NCBI GenBank assembly: GCA_023389275.1
Contig: JAEWEN010000072.1
Span: 1 to 17,267 of the forward strand
Length of the DNA: 17,267 nucleotides
Source: Bacillota bacterium
Lineage (GTDB): Bacteria > Bacillota > Clostridia > Clostridiales > Caloramatoraceae
Direction: 5' to 3'
Of this stretch, positions 1 through 6,209 are shown piece by piece. How positions within the stretch are numbered: the first letter of the stretch is position 1; each line of letters starts with the position of its first letter. The notes under the pieces were generated by a model. It saw nothing but the letters and a program-made list of their open reading frames with translations. It did no database searches and was not told the origin of the DNA. The position numbers were made by a program, and so were the translations under genes.

Positions 1-98
1 AGGTAAGATCCCTTGAAGAACACAAGGTTGATAGGTCAGAGGTGTAAGTATGGTGACATATGTAGCTGACTGATACTAATAGATCGAGGGCTTAATCT
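1..98 (+). rRNA. rrl: 23S ribosomal RNA, 3' end (partial)
   Basis: The first ~98 nt match the conserved 3' terminus of bacterial 23S rRNA: GTTGATAGGTCAGAGGTGTAAG, then CTGATACTAATAGATCGAGGGCTTAATC, is the familiar domain VI ending. The gene enters from outside the window, so only its tail is present. The exact mature end is uncertain by a few bases (about 97-100). The flank at 113-121 (AGTTTTCA) is complementary to the TGAAAACT found in the leader of the rRNA operon at the other end of the window, as expected of a long-range rRNA processing stem. Confidence 0.95.
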
Positions 99-145
99 TA
101 AAAAAATGCTGTGCAGTTTTCAGAGAATCAACTCTGATATAATGA

Positions 146-221
<76 letters not shown>

Positions 222-229
222 AACACCAT

Positions 230-305
230 GAGCCACTAGCTCAGTCGGTAGAGCACATGACTTTTAATCATGGTGTCCAGGGTTCGATCCCCTGGTGGCT
301 CACCA
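230..305 (+). tRNA. tRNA-Lys (TTT), first copy
   Basis: A 76-nt cloverleaf with acceptor GAGCCAC/GTGGCTC, anticodon loop CTTTTAA (anticodon TTT) and encoded CCA. It follows tRNA-fMet by 8 nt and is followed at once by a terminator, so it is the last gene of the upstream rRNA-tRNA operon. An identical copy lies at 16570-16645. Confidence 0.96.
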
Positions 306-338
306 AAAACTGTATCTAACTGATACAGTTTTTTTATT
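306..338 (+). terminator. intrinsic terminator of the rRNA-tRNA operon
   Basis: Inverted repeat AAAACTGTATC / GATACAGTTTT with a 5-nt loop and a long T run, starting directly after the CCA of tRNA-Lys. It ends the upstream rrn operon. Confidence 0.93.
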
Positions 339-364
339 TTTTGATAATATAAAGGGTAACAAAC

Positions 365-1069
365 ATGAGAGAAAAGATTTTTAATTTAGTTAATCAAAAC
401 AAAGTGTATTCTGTTATTTATGGACTAACCTTATTAATAAGTTTACTTCCGCTTATGTATCAGAATAAAATAAGCTTCTTTTATAATTTAGAAGTTATAT
501 GTGTAATATTTTTTATAATAGATTATATTTTAAGATTTTTATCTAGTGATTTATTATTGAAAAAGGGAAAGGCATCATTTTATATTTATCCATTTACTCC
601 TTTTGCAATAATTGATTTACTATCTATATTACCAATTTTTTTAGAAGTATTTACTATGTTTTTGCCTATGAGGGTAATAAGACTTATAAAGCTTTTAAGG
701 GTGTTTAAAATACTAAGATATAATAAAGAAGTAAATTTACTAATTGAGGTATTTAAAAGAGATAGAAAAATTTTAAAAGCAATATTTTTATTTGCTGTAA
801 TTTATATTTTTGTAATGGCTCTTGTAGTATTTCAAGTAGAACCGCAAACATTTAAAACATTTTTTGATGCTATATATTGGTCTTGTGTTTCCCTTACAAC
901 TGTAGGGTATGGAGATATATATGCTATAAGTTATGTTGGAAAAACTATTAGTATGATTTCATCTTTAGTAGGTGTAGGAATAATAGCTCTTCCATCAGGT
1001 ATTATAGCTGGTACATTTGTACAATTATTTAAAGAACAAAATGGAGATGAGCAGGGGAAAGATAAATAG
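365..1069 (+). CDS. voltage-gated potassium channel-like ion transporter
   Basis: Predicted six-transmembrane cation channel subunit, 234 aa, probably tetrameric in the cytoplasmic membrane. Hydrophobic helices lie at about 14-30, 40-60, 78-97 and 137-155, with the pore and last helix at about 165-220. The fourth segment (103-118) has Arg/Lys every third residue (R103, R106, K109, R112, K115, R118), the classic S4 voltage sensor. The selectivity filter TTVGYGD is at 178-184, which indicates K+ selectivity. There is no large C-terminal ligand-binding domain, only a short charged tail, so it resembles compact bacterial Kv channels. ATG start with AAAGGG about 10 nt upstream. It is the first gene after the rRNA-tRNA terminator, and a terminator overlaps its stop codon, so it is probably transcribed alone. 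Gating behaviour is inferred from the family. Confidence 0.9.
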   Translation: MREKIFNLVNQNKVYSVIYGLTLLISLLPLMYQNKISFFYNLEVICVIFFIIDYILRFLSSDLLLKKGKASFYIYPFTPFAIIDLLSILPIFLEVFTMFLPMRVIRLIKLLRVFKILRYNKEVNLLIEVFKRDRKILKAIFLFAVIYIFVMALVVFQVEPQTFKTFFDAIYWSCVSLTTVGYGDIYAISYVGKTISMISSLVGVGIIALPSGIIAGTFVQLFKEQNGDEQGKDK

Positions 1070-1085
1070 ATTCCTCTGCTTTTAT
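1050..1085 (+). terminator. terminator overlapping the end of the channel gene
   Basis: Arms AGCAGGGGAA and TTCCTCTGCT pair with one G-T wobble around an 11-nt loop and are followed by TTTTA. The left arm lies inside the last codons and the stop codon (1067-1069) falls in the loop. Confidence 0.75.
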
Positions 1086-1127
1086 ATTATATAATAGGTT
1101 TATTATGTTATTTAATAGGAGGAATGT

Positions 1128-1769
1128 ATGAAAAAGACAATTAAAATCGAATCCCCTAAAATACCACTAGAATTAGAAAGCTTTTCAAATATTATAGAGT
1201 ATATAGATGAAAATGAAATAATAGAAGAAAAGTTAGTAGAAAATATAGTAATAGAAGATGTAAAAAATAATAAAGTAACTATAAATTCTTGCGTATTTAA
1301 AAATGTTATTTTTAAAGAATGTGATTTAAAAAAAATAGATTTAACAGATGTTTTATTTGAAAACTGTGATTTATCTAATGTTTATTTTAATAGTAGTGGA
1401 ATGTATAGAGTAAAATTTATAAACTGTAAACTAATAGGCACTAGGTTTAGTGAATCTGTTTTAAAAAGCGTTATATTTAAAGAGTGTTTAGGAAGATATG
1501 CTAACTTTTCTTTTTCAAGCTTTAAAGGAGTAAGTATTAGTGGAGACTTTAGTGAAGCTGTATTTCAAGAAGTTCAAAACGATAAATTAGAATTAGATTC
1601 TGTAAACTTAAACTACTCTATATTTAGTGGAACTTCTTTAAAAAATGTAGATTTTACATCTAGTAATATAGAAGGCATGGAAGTTAATATAAAGGATTTA
1701 AAAGGTGGAGTGTTTACTGTTCCACAGGCACTTGAGTTAACAAAGCTTATGGAAATAACTATAAAGTAG
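1128..1769 (+). CDS. pentapeptide-repeat protein
   Basis: 213-aa soluble protein. From about residue 50 to 185 it shows runs of the A(D/N)LxX-type pentapeptide pattern, for example CDLKKIDLTDVLFENCDL, then NFSFSSF and later VNLNYSIFSGTSL and VDFTSSNIEGM. Such repeats fold into a right-handed quadrilateral beta-helix. The N-terminal ~45 residues are acidic and do not fit the repeat. No signal peptide or membrane segment is seen, so it is probably cytoplasmic. Family members range from gyrase-protecting DNA mimics (Qnr/MfpA type) to proteins of unknown role; nothing in this sequence picks one. Strong ribosome site AGGAGG about 6 nt before the ATG. No co-transcribed partner is evident. Confidence 0.85.
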   Translation: MKKTIKIESPKIPLELESFSNIIEYIDENEIIEEKLVENIVIEDVKNNKVTINSCVFKNVIFKECDLKKIDLTDVLFENCDLSNVYFNSSGMYRVKFINCKLIGTRFSESVLKSVIFKECLGRYANFSFSSFKGVSISGDFSEAVFQEVQNDKLELDSVNLNYSIFSGTSLKNVDFTSSNIEGMEVNIKDLKGGVFTVPQALELTKLMEITIK

Positions 1770-1873
1770 TTTTATAGATTTAAATATAAAGAAAGTAATA
1801 CATAGTATATTCTAGTATTTACAGTTAACACTATTAAGTAAGTATATTTAAAAATACAAATAGGAGGGATTCT

Positions 1874-2155
1874 ATGATAATCGGATCTATAGATATATCC
1901 TTATATGCACCTTTTGTACATTCTCTTAAGGAAAAAAGAATGGTAATTAAAAGTATAATCTCTAAGGTTAGAAATAAGTTTAATGTTTCAATAGCAGAAG
2001 TAGATCATCAAGATGTTCACCAAACTATTGTTATAGGAATTGTATGTGTTACAAACTCTACTGCTAATGCTAATAGTATATTAAATGAGGTTTTAAATTA
2101 TATAGAATACAATTTTGAAGCTAATATTACTGATTATAATATAGAGATTTTTTAA
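1874..2155 (+). CDS. DUF503 / YlxP family protein
   Basis: 93-aa protein matching the DUF503 (YlxP) family along its whole length. It has an N-terminal beta strand (IIGSIDISLYAP), then the family motif SLKEKRMVIKSIISKVRNKF, then NVSIAEVDHQDVHQT and a C-terminal helix-strand. The size matches the usual ~90-95 aa. YlxP often sits in the nusA-infB-rbfA operon of Firmicutes and has been linked to ribosome assembly; here it stands alone after the pentapeptide-repeat gene. Good ribosome site TAGGAGGG about 7 nt before the ATG. The exact function is not established from sequence. Confidence 0.85.
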   Translation: MIIGSIDISLYAPFVHSLKEKRMVIKSIISKVRNKFNVSIAEVDHQDVHQTIVIGIVCVTNSTANANSILNEVLNYIEYNFEANITDYNIEIF

Positions 2156-2541
2156 TTATATTAAAATTCATGTGAAAAAACTATCAATGCCTTGAAAAAA
2201 GTTTGGAAAAGGGAGATAATGAGATTGGTGTGATTAGACTCCGAATATTACAGCGTAAAATTATAAGTTATACAGGTGATAATTCTAATATTATAAAATA
2301 TAATATACGTCATTATACGTTATAGAACTTTTATATAATATACATAAATCATATAGTTACAAACTATTTAATATTAATAAGTACCATAACTTATAAAAGG
2401 GTTTTGACTTTCTTTTGTACTTCATAAAAATTCATATAAGCTAATTTTTATATATTATTAACTTTTTATAGTACAGTTTCATATTTATATAGTACAAGGG
2501 GTTTATCAAGCCAACGAAATATTTTTGGGGAGGAATTAGGA
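2156..2541. other. 386-bp gene-free region with inverted repeats
   Basis: No convincing ORF on either strand. Visible structure: a perfect 11-bp inverted repeat TTATAAGTTAT (2261-2271) / ATAACTTATAA (2386-2396) enclosing about 114 nt; within it the string TCATTATACGTTA (about 2308-2320), also present in the gene-free region near 13880; and direct repeats TATAGTACA at 2467-2475 and 2488-2496, exactly 21 bp apart, about 45 bp before the next start codon. GTGAAAAAACTATCA at 2172-2186 repeats the first codons of the next gene but stops after eight codons. The region probably carries the promoter and leader of the exported-protein gene and perhaps a structured RNA. Confidence 0.45.
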
Positions 2542-2871
2542 ATGAAAAAACTATCAGCTTTATTAATTGGAGTTACATTAATGACATCTACTATAGGAGT
2601 GGCAACAGCGAAAACTATAAATTCATTACCACCAGCAGTTGAAAATGAAGTAAAAGGTATTGATATGATTATTAAAAGCGTTGATGACAAAAAGGACTTT
2701 ATAGAAAATATTATAAATAATTTAGAAGAAAAATATGAAAATAATCAAATAGATGAAAATAGATTTAATAACCAAAAGGAAGCTTTAGAAAAGCAACTAG
2801 ATTCATTAAATATTGAAAAAGAAAAATTAGAAGAAAAAATTGAAACTATAAAAGATAAATTTACTAAGTAA
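2542..2871 (+). CDS. small exported coiled-coil protein, single SHOCT-like module
   Basis: 109-aa protein with an evident signal peptide: MKKLS, a hydrophobic core (about 6-20) and a probable cleavage site near VATA-KT (residues 21-25). The mature part is a charged helical segment. Residues about 46-103 form one module (KK..FIENIINNLEEKY...QIDENRF.NQKEALEKQL) that resembles the SHOCT short helical domain and aligns with the two modules of the protein at 11042-11617, so the two genes are paralogous in design. No lipobox cysteine or sortase signal, so it is probably secreted or loosely wall-associated. Strong ribosome site GGGGAGG upstream of the ATG. It ends at a bidirectional terminator shared with the convergent dehydrogenase gene. 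Function unknown. Confidence 0.75.
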   Translation: MKKLSALLIGVTLMTSTIGVATAKTINSLPPAVENEVKGIDMIIKSVDDKKDFIENIINNLEEKYENNQIDENRFNNQKEALEKQLDSLNIEKEKLEEKIETIKDKFTK

Positions 2872-2875
2872 TTAT

Positions 2876-2907
2876 AAAAAGAGCTAAGATATTCTTAGCT
2901 CTTTTTT
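2876..2907. terminator. bidirectional terminator between convergent genes
   Basis: AAAAAGAGCTAAGA / TCTTAGCTCTTTTT inverted repeat with a 3-nt loop, a T run on the + side and an A run on the other. It serves the exported-protein gene (+) and the alcohol dehydrogenase gene (-). Confidence 0.92.
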
Positions 2908-2911
2908 TATT

Positions 2912-4078
2912 TTAAAGTAATACATCTTCTCCATAAAAAATGCATTTAAATAACTCTTTCATTTCATCAACAGATATTTGTCTTGGATTTGTACCAGTAC
3001 ACGGATCTTCCACTGCACCTTTAGATATTTTATCAAGATTGTTTTTAAAGTCTTTTTCAGATACTCCATATTCTTTTAAGGAAGATGGAATGTTTAATTT
3101 AATATTTAAATCTTTAATCATGTTAATTAATGATTCTGTAAGCTCTTTATCTGTATTTCCTAATAATGATAATCTTCTAGCTATAGCAGCATAATCTTTT
3201 TCACATGATTTAGAATTAAACTTTATAACATAAGGCAAGTAAATAGCATTAGCACATCCATGTGGAATATTAAATATTTTACCTGTTTTATGAGCCATAG
3301 AATGAACTATACCAAGTATTGCATTTGAAAAAGACATACCAGCTATACATTGAGATATATGCATATTTTTCCTAGCAGTAGTATCACCATTAAATGATTT
3401 AATAATATTATCTACAGTTATTTCTATTGAATTCATAGCTAGCCCATCTGTTATAGAATTACTTGCAGTAGATACATAAGCCTCAAAAGCATGGGTTAGT
3501 GCATCCATTCCTGTATGAGCAACTAAGGTTGGAGTTAAGGACTCTACAAGTGTAGTATCAAGAATAGCTATATCAGGTGTAATATTATAATCTGCAATAG
3601 GATATTTAATTCCTGTTTCATAGTCTGTAATAACTGAAAAAGATGTAACCTCTGTACCAGTACCACTTGTAGTAGGAATAGCTATAAATTTTGCTTTATA
3701 TCTAAGTTCAGGCAGGTTAAATGGTTTAGCAGCTTCACTAAAACTAAAGTCTGGATACTCATAAAATATCCACATAGCTTTAGCTGCATCAATAGGAGAT
3801 CCTCCTCCAAGTCCTATTATTATATCAGGATCATATTTAATAAAAGCCTCTGCTCCTTTTTTAACAGTTTCAACAGAAGGATCGTTTTCAACTCCTGAAA
3901 ATATAGTAGACTCTATATCTGCTTCTTTTAAAAGCTTTTGAATCTTTCCTACAGTTCCGTTTGTTATTAATCTTTCAGAACCAATGACAATTATTGCTTT
4001 ATTTCCTTTTACATATTTTAAGCATTCAATTGAGTTATCTCCAAAATAAATATCCCTTGGAATAGTAAATCTTTGCAT
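2912..4078 (-). CDS. iron-containing alcohol dehydrogenase
   Basis: Predicted NAD(P)H-dependent group III (iron-activated) alcohol dehydrogenase, cytoplasmic, interconverting an aldehyde and an alcohol in fermentation. At 388 aa it has the usual family length. The N-terminal dinucleotide-binding part carries GGGSPIDAAKA (91-101). The metal site is complete: D192 and H196 in MDALTHAFE, H259 in GIVHSMAH, and H273 in IPHG, the 14-residue spacing seen in FucO. The family includes butanol, 1,3-propanediol and lactaldehyde dehydrogenases; the substrate cannot be assigned from sequence. Start ATG at 4078 follows AGGAGG by 6 nt. It is monocistronic and divergent from the NUDIX gene across ~90 bp of very AT-rich DNA. 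Confidence 0.92.
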   Translation of the reverse strand: MQRFTIPRDIYFGDNSIECLKYVKGNKAIIVIGSERLITNGTVGKIQKLLKEADIESTIFSGVENDPSVETVKKGAEAFIKYDPDIIIGLGGGSPIDAAKAMWIFYEYPDFSFSEAAKPFNLPELRYKAKFIAIPTTSGTGTEVTSFSVITDYETGIKYPIADYNITPDIAILDTTLVESLTPTLVAHTGMDALTHAFEAYVSTASNSITDGLAMNSIEITVDNIIKSFNGDTTARKNMHISQCIAGMSFSNAILGIVHSMAHKTGKIFNIPHGCANAIYLPYVIKFNSKSCEKDYAAIARRLSLLGNTDKELTESLINMIKDLNIKLNIPSSLKEYGVSEKDFKNNLDKISKGAVEDPCTGTNPRQISVDEMKELFKCIFYGEDVLL

Positions 4079-4167
4079 TTATTCCTCCTAATAATTTAAA
4101 ATATAATATGTATAATATATATTTTTTTTAAAGTTAATTATTACTTTTAGAAAAGGAGAATCTGAAA

Positions 4168-4731
4168 TTGAAATACATAAATGAAATAAAAAAGTTTAGT
4201 CCTATAAATGACCAAGAAGAAAATGATAAAAAACTTATATTAGAGTATATTGAAAAATATAAGCATAATGTTCTTTTAAGGGAAAATGAAATAGCACACT
4301 TAACAAGTTCAGGACTTATTTTAAATAAAAGTTTAGATAAAATGCTTATGATACACCACAATATTTATAATACATGGGCATGGACTGGAGGGCATGCAGA
4401 TGGAGATGATGATCTTTTAAATGTTGCTATAAAAGAAGCTAAGGAAGAAACAGGTATTAAAAATCCTACTGCTTTAACAAATAATATAATATCCCTTGAT
4501 ATATTACCTGTTTATGGTCATATAAAAAAAGGAAAATATGTTTCAACCCACCTGCATTTATCAGTTTCCTATGTTTTAATAGCAGATGAAAATGAAGAAG
4601 TTAAAATAAAGGAAGATGAAAATAGTGGAGTAAAATGGGTTAATGTAAGTGACATAGAAAAATACTCAAATGAGCCTTATTTAATAAACATATATAGAAA
4701 AATAATAAATAAAGCAAAAAACATAAAGTAG
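4168..4731 (+). CDS. NUDIX hydrolase
   Basis: 187-aa cytoplasmic hydrolase, probably cleaving a nucleoside diphosphate linked to another group. The Nudix box is at about 74-96, GGHADGDDDLLNVAIKEAKE followed by ETGI, with Asp in place of the first Glu and Lys in place of Arg; the metal-binding E(A/x)xEE core is intact. A TTG start at 4168 is chosen because AAAAGGAG lies 9 nt upstream and no in-frame ATG precedes the domain. This GGHADGD subgroup is common in clostridia, and its substrate is not predictable here. The gene stands alone, divergent from the alcohol dehydrogenase and ended by its own hairpin. Confidence 0.88.
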   Translation: MKYINEIKKFSPINDQEENDKKLILEYIEKYKHNVLLRENEIAHLTSSGLILNKSLDKMLMIHHNIYNTWAWTGGHADGDDDLLNVAIKEAKEETGIKNPTALTNNIISLDILPVYGHIKKGKYVSTHLHLSVSYVLIADENEEVKIKEDENSGVKWVNVSDIEKYSNEPYLINIYRKIINKAKNIK

Positions 4732-4756
4732 CTTAAAATTAAGCTACTTTTCTTTT
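4725..4756 (+). terminator. terminator after the NUDIX gene
   Basis: AAAGTAGCTTAA / TTAAGCTACTTT hairpin followed by TCTTTT. The left arm overlaps the stop codon at 4729-4731. Confidence 0.85.
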
Positions 4757-4826
4757 ATATATCACAGGGTTTTCAGTTACTTTTCACAAAGAGGTGTTAA
4801 AGTTTTTACAGAAAGGTGGTGAGGAA

Positions 4827-5513
4827 ATGGACAGAAATAAGTTTAGGCATGAAATCAAACATTATATTAGCCTTTCAGATTATTATTCAATAAAGCAAAG
4901 ATTAGATAAGTTTATGAAACGTGATAAATTTGCAGGTGAAAAAGGTGAATATACAATAAGAAGTTTGTATTTTGACAATATATATGACAAAGCATTAAGA
5001 GAAAAACTAGATGGTATAAATGATAGAGAAAAATTTAGACTACGTTGTTATAATAATGACTTTTCATATATAAAGCTTGAAAAAAAACTTAAGAAAAATG
5101 GACTTTGTAACAAAATATCTACAAAGGTAACTAAAGAAGAATGTGAAAAAATAATAAATAGAGACTTTTTATGGATGAAGGATTCTAAAGATGAGCTTAT
5201 AGGTGAATTTTATGAAAAAATAAAATATCATCAATTAAGACCAAAAACCCTAATTGACTACAAAAGAAACCCTTATACATATCCACTTGGAAACGTAAGA
5301 GTTACTTTAGATTGGGATATTAAAACAGGAATATATTCTAATGGGTTTTTAGATGAAAACACACCAATGATTAGCTTTAATCTTAACAAAGCAATAATTT
5401 TAGAGGTTAAATATGATGAATACATTCCAAGTATTATTAAAGATTTAATACAGGTTAACGGTAGAAGTGCTACAGCATTTTCAAAGTATTCAGCATGTAG
5501 AGTATTTGGATAG
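4827..5513 (+). CDS. VTC-domain (polyphosphate polymerase-like) protein
   Basis: 228-aa protein of the VTC/CYTH-like triphosphate-tunnel fold, the catalytic domain that in yeast Vtc4 makes polyphosphate from ATP. Visible motifs line the expected tunnel: RHEIKHYIS at the N-terminus, TIRSLYFDN (43-51), REKFRLRCYNND, YIKLEKKLKKNG, TLIDYKRNPY, VRVTLDWD, ILEVKYDE and a final AFSKYSACR. Basic and acidic residues alternate on strands as in this fold. No SPX domain or membrane segment is present. ATG 4827 is chosen over an in-frame GTG at 4794 because AAAGGTGGTGAGG precedes the ATG. It is the first gene of a tight operon with DUF4956 (12-nt gap) and CotH (12-nt gap). Polymerase activity is inferred from the fold family. 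Confidence 0.87.
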   Translation: MDRNKFRHEIKHYISLSDYYSIKQRLDKFMKRDKFAGEKGEYTIRSLYFDNIYDKALREKLDGINDREKFRLRCYNNDFSYIKLEKKLKKNGLCNKISTKVTKEECEKIINRDFLWMKDSKDELIGEFYEKIKYHQLRPKTLIDYKRNPYTYPLGNVRVTLDWDIKTGIYSNGFLDENTPMISFNLNKAIILEVKYDEYIPSIIKDLIQVNGRSATAFSKYSACRVFG

Positions 5514-5525
5514 GAGGAGAAAGAT

Positions 5526-6197
5526 TTGACGTTTAGTGATATTTTTAAATCAAGTTTTATAGAAAAAGTATCAGCTTTTTCAATATTAGATATGGTAATT
5601 GCACTTGCAATGGCTTTTGCAATAGGGGTTTTTATATTGTTTGTTTACAAAAAAACATTTAGCGGTGTTATGTATTCAAGAAGTTTTGCAGTTTCTCTTT
5701 TAGGGATAACAGTTATAACATCCTTAATTATTTTAGCTATAAGTTCTAATGTAGTGTTATCTCTAGGTATGGTTGGTGCACTTTCAATTGTACGTTTTAG
5801 AACAGCAATTAAAGAGCCACTTGATATAGCATTTTTATTTTGGAGTATATCTGTTGGTATAGTTACAGGTGCAGGTATCATACCTCTTGCGGTTTTTGGA
5901 TCCTTGTTTATAGGAGTAATTTTAATTGTGTTTGTTAATAAAGATAGTAATGAAAAACCTTATATATTAGTTGTTAATTGTAGTAGTGATGAAGTTGAGG
6001 ATTTAGTTAATAAAGCTATAGAAGTTAATAGTAAAAAACATATTATAAAATCTAAAGCAATTTCTAGTGGAAATATAGAAATTACATTTGAAGTTAGATT
6101 GAAAAATATGTCAACTGAATTTGTAAATATGATTTCAAGTATAAATGGTGTAGATAATGCAGTGCTAGTAAGTTATAACGGAGATTATATGGCTTAA
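5526..6197 (+). CDS. DUF4956 membrane protein
   Basis: 223-aa integral membrane protein of the DUF4956 family. Hydrophobic helices lie at about 20-41, 53-74, 78-88 (short) and 104-137. A conserved polar loop reads GMVGALSIVRFRTAIKEPLD (about 82-101), the family signature, and the C-terminal ~75 residues form a soluble alpha/beta domain. Start TTG 5526 has TAGGAGGAG about 7 nt upstream, and the protein begins MTFSDIFKSS. It lies between the VTC-domain and CotH genes with 12-nt gaps, a recurrent arrangement in bacteria. A reasonable inference is that it anchors the VTC protein to the membrane or forms a path for its product, much as small membrane subunits accompany yeast Vtc4. This is not shown by sequence. 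Confidence 0.85.
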   Translation: MTFSDIFKSSFIEKVSAFSILDMVIALAMAFAIGVFILFVYKKTFSGVMYSRSFAVSLLGITVITSLIILAISSNVVLSLGMVGALSIVRFRTAIKEPLDIAFLFWSISVGIVTGAGIIPLAVFGSLFIGVILIVFVNKDSNEKPYILVVNCSSDEVEDLVNKAIEVNSKKHIIKSKAISSGNIEITFEVRLKNMSTEFVNMISSINGVDNAVLVSYNGDYMA

Positions 6198-6209
6198 GGC
6201 GGTGAGAAA

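Noticed and set aside
2940..3194. 84-codon + strand ORF inside the alcohol dehydrogenase gene
   Set aside because: Lies fully opposite a complete, motif-verified gene and has no ribosome site.
4794..4826. GTG at 4794 as start of the VTC-domain gene
   Set aside because: The ribosome site AAAGGTGGTGAGG lies downstream of it, next to ATG 4827, and the extra 11 residues are unlike the family N-terminus.
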